From: Gammaproteobacteria bacterium
GTDB lineage: Bacteria; Pseudomonadota; Gammaproteobacteria; Granulosicoccales; Granulosicoccaceae
Direction: 5' to 3'
Length of the DNA: 17,672 bases
Assembly (NCBI GenBank): GCA_020444765.1
Contig: JAGRHW010000023.1
Coordinates: 1-17,672, forward strand
Both the position numbers and the translations under genes were made by a program. Positions 15,284 to 17,672 of this stretch are shown one piece after another. The notes beneath the pieces were generated by a model. It was not told the DNA's origin, searched no databases, and saw only the letters and a list, made by a program, of their open reading frames with translations. Within the stretch, counting starts at the first letter, position 1. Each line of letters starts with the position of its first letter.

Positions 15284-16675
15284 ATGATCAAGCAACTAAT
15301 AGCAGGCGTGCTTTTCTGGGGTATCAGTTTTTCCGCGTTGTCGATGTCGCTGGCGGATGCGCGCCATCTGGCCTCGCGCAGCGGGTTTGACGAAGCGCCG
15401 GAAAACGTCATCGCCCTGAGCCGCCTGACGCGAGAGGAAGCCATCGAGCTGATTCTCGAATCGGCAGACACCGCTTTTCAGGTTACGCCGCCTGTCTGGA
15501 CCGGCCAGCCGAGGCTTTTCGCCGACCAGGATAACCCGCCGGGCAGATCGCCCAGCGGCCTGAGCCGCAAGCAGGTCAATGAGCAATACCGCCGCTGGTG
15601 GCGGGAGCTGCAGGATTGGCATATGGCGCAGTTGCTCCACGGGATGTCGCCCTTGACGGAGCGGATGACGCTGTTCTGGCAGAATCATTTCACTTCGTCC
15701 TGGTTCAAGGTGCGTCAGACGCAACTGATATTCGATCAGTTTATGCTGTTACGTTCGAACGCGCTCGGCAGCTATGCGGACCTGCTCAAAGGTATCATCC
15801 GTGATCCGGCCATGCTGATCTACCTGGACAACCGTTCCAATCGTAAAGGCAAGCCCAATGAAAACCTCGCGCGGGAGATACTGGAGCTGTTCAGTCTTGG
15901 GGTAGGTAATTATACGGAAGCGGATATCAAGGCCGCCGCGCGGGCGCTCAGTGGCTGGACGCTGGACAAAAATCTGGACTTTACGATCGATGCGCGCCGC
16001 CACGATGCCGGAAGCAAGACGTTACTCGGTAAAACCGGGCCGCTTGATGCGGACGATATCGTGGCCATTATTCTTGAGCAAAATGCCACGGCGGAGTTCA
16101 TCACACAGAAATTCTGGAAAGAATTTATTTCACCCGAGCCCGATCCGCAGGAAGTCACCAGGCTTGCAAAAATCTTCCGTGAGTCGGACTATGATATCAG
16201 CGGTTTGCTGCGGGCGATATTCGAATCCGGGCATTTCTGGGCCGAGGAAAACCGCGGCAGTCTGATCAAGTCGCCGGTACAGTTGATTGCCGGCACGGTA
16301 CGCAGTCTTGGCCTGGAGGTCGACGATAAGCGTTACCTGGTCAACTCGGCCAAGGCTATGGGACAGCTGCTGTTCAATCCGCCGAATGTGAAGGGTTGGC
16401 CGGGCGGGATTGCCTGGATAGATTCATCGACACTGATTGCCAGGCGGACATTTGTGTCACGTGCTCTGCGTGGTCAGGATATGAGGAAACCCGGCATGCA
16501 AATGCAGAAGACGGCACAGGGAGACAGCTTTCTGGACGATCTGGCGCTGGGCGTGTCGGATGTCGATCTGGAGAAAATTCTGCTGTGTTGCGCACCGCTG
16601 GGCGCCGCTGCCGGTACCGGGCGCGACAACAAACTGCGTGCGCTGTTATTTGACCCTGTTTATCAACTCAACTAG
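15284..16675 (+). CDS. Exported DUF1800 family protein
   Basis: This 463-residue protein has a Sec-type signal sequence (MIKQLIAGVLFWGISFSALS, cleavage near residues 20-25). The rest matches DUF1800: RHLASRSGFDEAP near the start, MTLFWQNHFTSS (about 128-139), DPAMLIYLDNRSNRKGKPNEN, AREILELFSLGVGNYTEADI, ARALSGW, FWKEF, and NPPNVKGWPGG (about 365-375). The function of DUF1800 is not established; it is commonly encoded next to DUF1501, as here. The frame extends upstream to a TTG at 15167, but only the ATGs at 15278 and 15284 put the signal peptide at the N terminus. GGTGAG at 15269-15274 is best spaced for 15284. The roughly 205-base gap before it shows no convincing promoter or terminator. 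Confidence 0.88.
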   Translation: MIKQLIAGVLFWGISFSALSMSLADARHLASRSGFDEAPENVIALSRLTREEAIELILESADTAFQVTPPVWTGQPRLFADQDNPPGRSPSGLSRKQVNEQYRRWWRELQDWHMAQLLHGMSPLTERMTLFWQNHFTSSWFKVRQTQLIFDQFMLLRSNALGSYADLLKGIIRDPAMLIYLDNRSNRKGKPNENLAREILELFSLGVGNYTEADIKAAARALSGWTLDKNLDFTIDARRHDAGSKTLLGKTGPLDADDIVAIILEQNATAEFITQKFWKEFISPEPDPQEVTRLAKIFRESDYDISGLLRAIFESGHFWAEENRGSLIKSPVQLIAGTVRSLGLEVDDKRYLVNSAKAMGQLLFNPPNVKGWPGGIAWIDSSTLIARRTFVSRALRGQDMRKPGMQMQKTAQGDSFLDDLALGVSDVDLEKILLCCAPLGAAAGTGRDNKLRALLFDPVYQLN

Positions 16676-16695
16676 GCGGTCAGAGGTATTTGTCC

Positions 16696-17672
16696 ATGTC
16701 GTATAAAACGTTAAAACAGCTGTCCAGAAGGGAGTTTCTGCACTTTGCCATGGCTGCAGGCAGTTCCGTGGCGCTGGGAAATGCCCTGGCGAATCCCCTG
16801 CTGCCCAAGAGGCGCAATGTGCTCGTTCTGATCGAATTACAAGGCGCGAACGACGGTCTCAATACACTGATTCCTTATGCCGATCCGGCCTATTACGACC
16901 TGCGGCCGAGTCTGGCGATCTCACGCGATGATACCTTGCAGCTGACAGAAAAACTCGGGCTGCATCCTTCCATGCCGGGATTTTTGCGTTTGTGGAAAAA
17001 CCGTCAGCTTGCCATCGTGCAGGGACTTGGTTATCCGGAACCGAGCCGGTCGCATTTCCGGTCCATCGAAATCTGGGAAACCGCCTCCGCTTCGAATCAA
17101 GTCATAACGCAAGGCTGGCTATCCGGCTATCTAAACGATACTGGGCAGTCTGAGGCACCGGTGCTCGCCCTGGCGCTTGGTCAGGACGCCGGACCTTTAT
17201 CCGGTTCACCGGGAAACACCCTGGTGATGGATGACTTCAGGCGTTTCGTCGAAACAGCCAGACAAATGCAGCTTATCGAAAACAGCACCAGTAACGATTC
17301 GTTGCGGCATATTCTGATGGTTCAGAACAGTATGCAGCGGGCGGCGCTGAGTCTGGCGGAAAACTCTCGTAAAATCAGCACCGAAAGGTATCAGTTTCCC
17401 GCCACGCCGCTTGGCGGGCAGTTGCAGACGATCGCTGAACTGATCATCAATGATTCTAGCATAGAGATCTACAAACTCGGCCTGGGCAGTTTCGATACCC
17501 ATGCCAAGCAAAAGAGAAAACATGCAAGATTGCTCGAGGAGTTATCCGGTGCGGTCGATGCTTTTCAAAAAGCCATGCAGGCCGAGGGCCAGTGGGATAA
17601 TGTGCTGATGATGACTTATTCGGAGTTTGGCAGGCGGGCTCGCGAAAACGGCAGTCAGGGTACCGATCATGG
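16696..17672 (+). CDS. DUF1501 family protein with Tat-type signal, 5' part (3' end outside window)
   Basis: The frame is open from the ATG at 16696 to the window end (325 full codons). The N terminus has a twin-arginine-type signal, LSRREFLHFAMAAGSSVALG, with RR at residues 11-12, so export in folded form is likely. DUF1501 sequence follows: VLVLIELQGANDGLNTLIPY, SRSHFRSIEIWE, SFDTHAKQK and, at the cut end, TYSEFGRRARENGSQGTDHG. The family is related to the alkaline phosphatase/sulfatase superfamily, and the conserved Asp/His residues (GANDG, FDTH, GTDHG) fit metal binding; no substrate is established. It starts 20 bases after the DUF1800 stop, with AGAGG at 16682-16686 as a likely ribosome binding site, so the two genes probably form an operon. 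Confidence 0.9.
   Translation, partial: MSYKTLKQLSRREFLHFAMAAGSSVALGNALANPLLPKRRNVLVLIELQGANDGLNTLIPYADPAYYDLRPSLAISRDDTLQLTEKLGLHPSMPGFLRLWKNRQLAIVQGLGYPEPSRSHFRSIEIWETASASNQVITQGWLSGYLNDTGQSEAPVLALALGQDAGPLSGSPGNTLVMDDFRRFVETARQMQLIENSTSNDSLRHILMVQNSMQRAALSLAENSRKISTERYQFPATPLGGQLQTIAELIINDSSIEIYKLGLGSFDTHAKQKRKHARLLEELSGAVDAFQKAMQAEGQWDNVLMMTYSEFGRRARENGSQGTDH

Noticed and set aside
1..17672. Search for CRISPR arrays, tRNA/rRNA genes, insertion sequences, att sites or defence genes
   Set aside because: No repeat-spacer pattern, tRNA-like sequence, transposase or terminal inverted repeat was seen. All genes are co-oriented with similar composition, which argues against recent transfer.

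Overview
The window is about 17.7 kb of roughly 55-58% G+C bacterial chromosome (estimated by eye). Every gene I can support lies on the + strand. Protein sequences and gene order point to a gammaproteobacterium: fmt-rsmB-DUF4390-ntrY-ntrX-trkA-trkH is an order I associate with free-living, often sulfur-oxidising or halotolerant gammaproteobacteria (an inference, not a taxonomic call). I see no tRNA, rRNA, CRISPR array, insertion sequence, prophage or defence gene. No gene-free stretch exceeds 300 bases; the longest is about 205 bases (15079-15283).

Region 1 (1-9123) is the conserved chromosomal block. It holds the 3' part of fmt (initiator tRNA formylation), rsmB (16S rRNA m5C967 methyltransferase), an exported DUF4390 protein whose end overlaps ntrY, the membrane sensor kinase NtrY and its regulator NtrX. 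After a 136-base gap come trkA and trkH, the gating and pore subunits of a K+ uptake system. The NtrX here keeps its receiver and Fis-type DNA-binding domains, but several ATPase and sigma54-contact motifs of its AAA+ domain are lost.

Region 2 (9126-11692) is a tightly packed run behind trkH: a small SAM methyltransferase, a TPR protein (ATGA overlap), an LpxL/HtrB-like lipid acyltransferase and a membrane ICMT/PEMT-like methyltransferase. Spacing suggests co-transcription; two of the four are lipid- or membrane-directed.

Region 3 (11757-15078) contains an overlapping azlC-azlD pair (branched-chain amino-acid exporter), an exported protein that looks like an outer-membrane beta-barrel, two tandem hairpins, and a class II DAHP synthase (first step of aromatic amino-acid synthesis) behind a good extended -10 promoter.

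Region 4 (15284-17672) is an exported DUF1800 protein followed 20 bases later by a Tat-type DUF1501 protein that runs off the window. This widespread pair has no established function.

Most of the window is ordinary housekeeping sequence. I did not find an obviously new multi-gene system. The best leads are the degenerate NtrX ATPase domain, the DUF4390-NtrY pairing beside Trk K+ uptake, and the DUF1800-DUF1501 pair.
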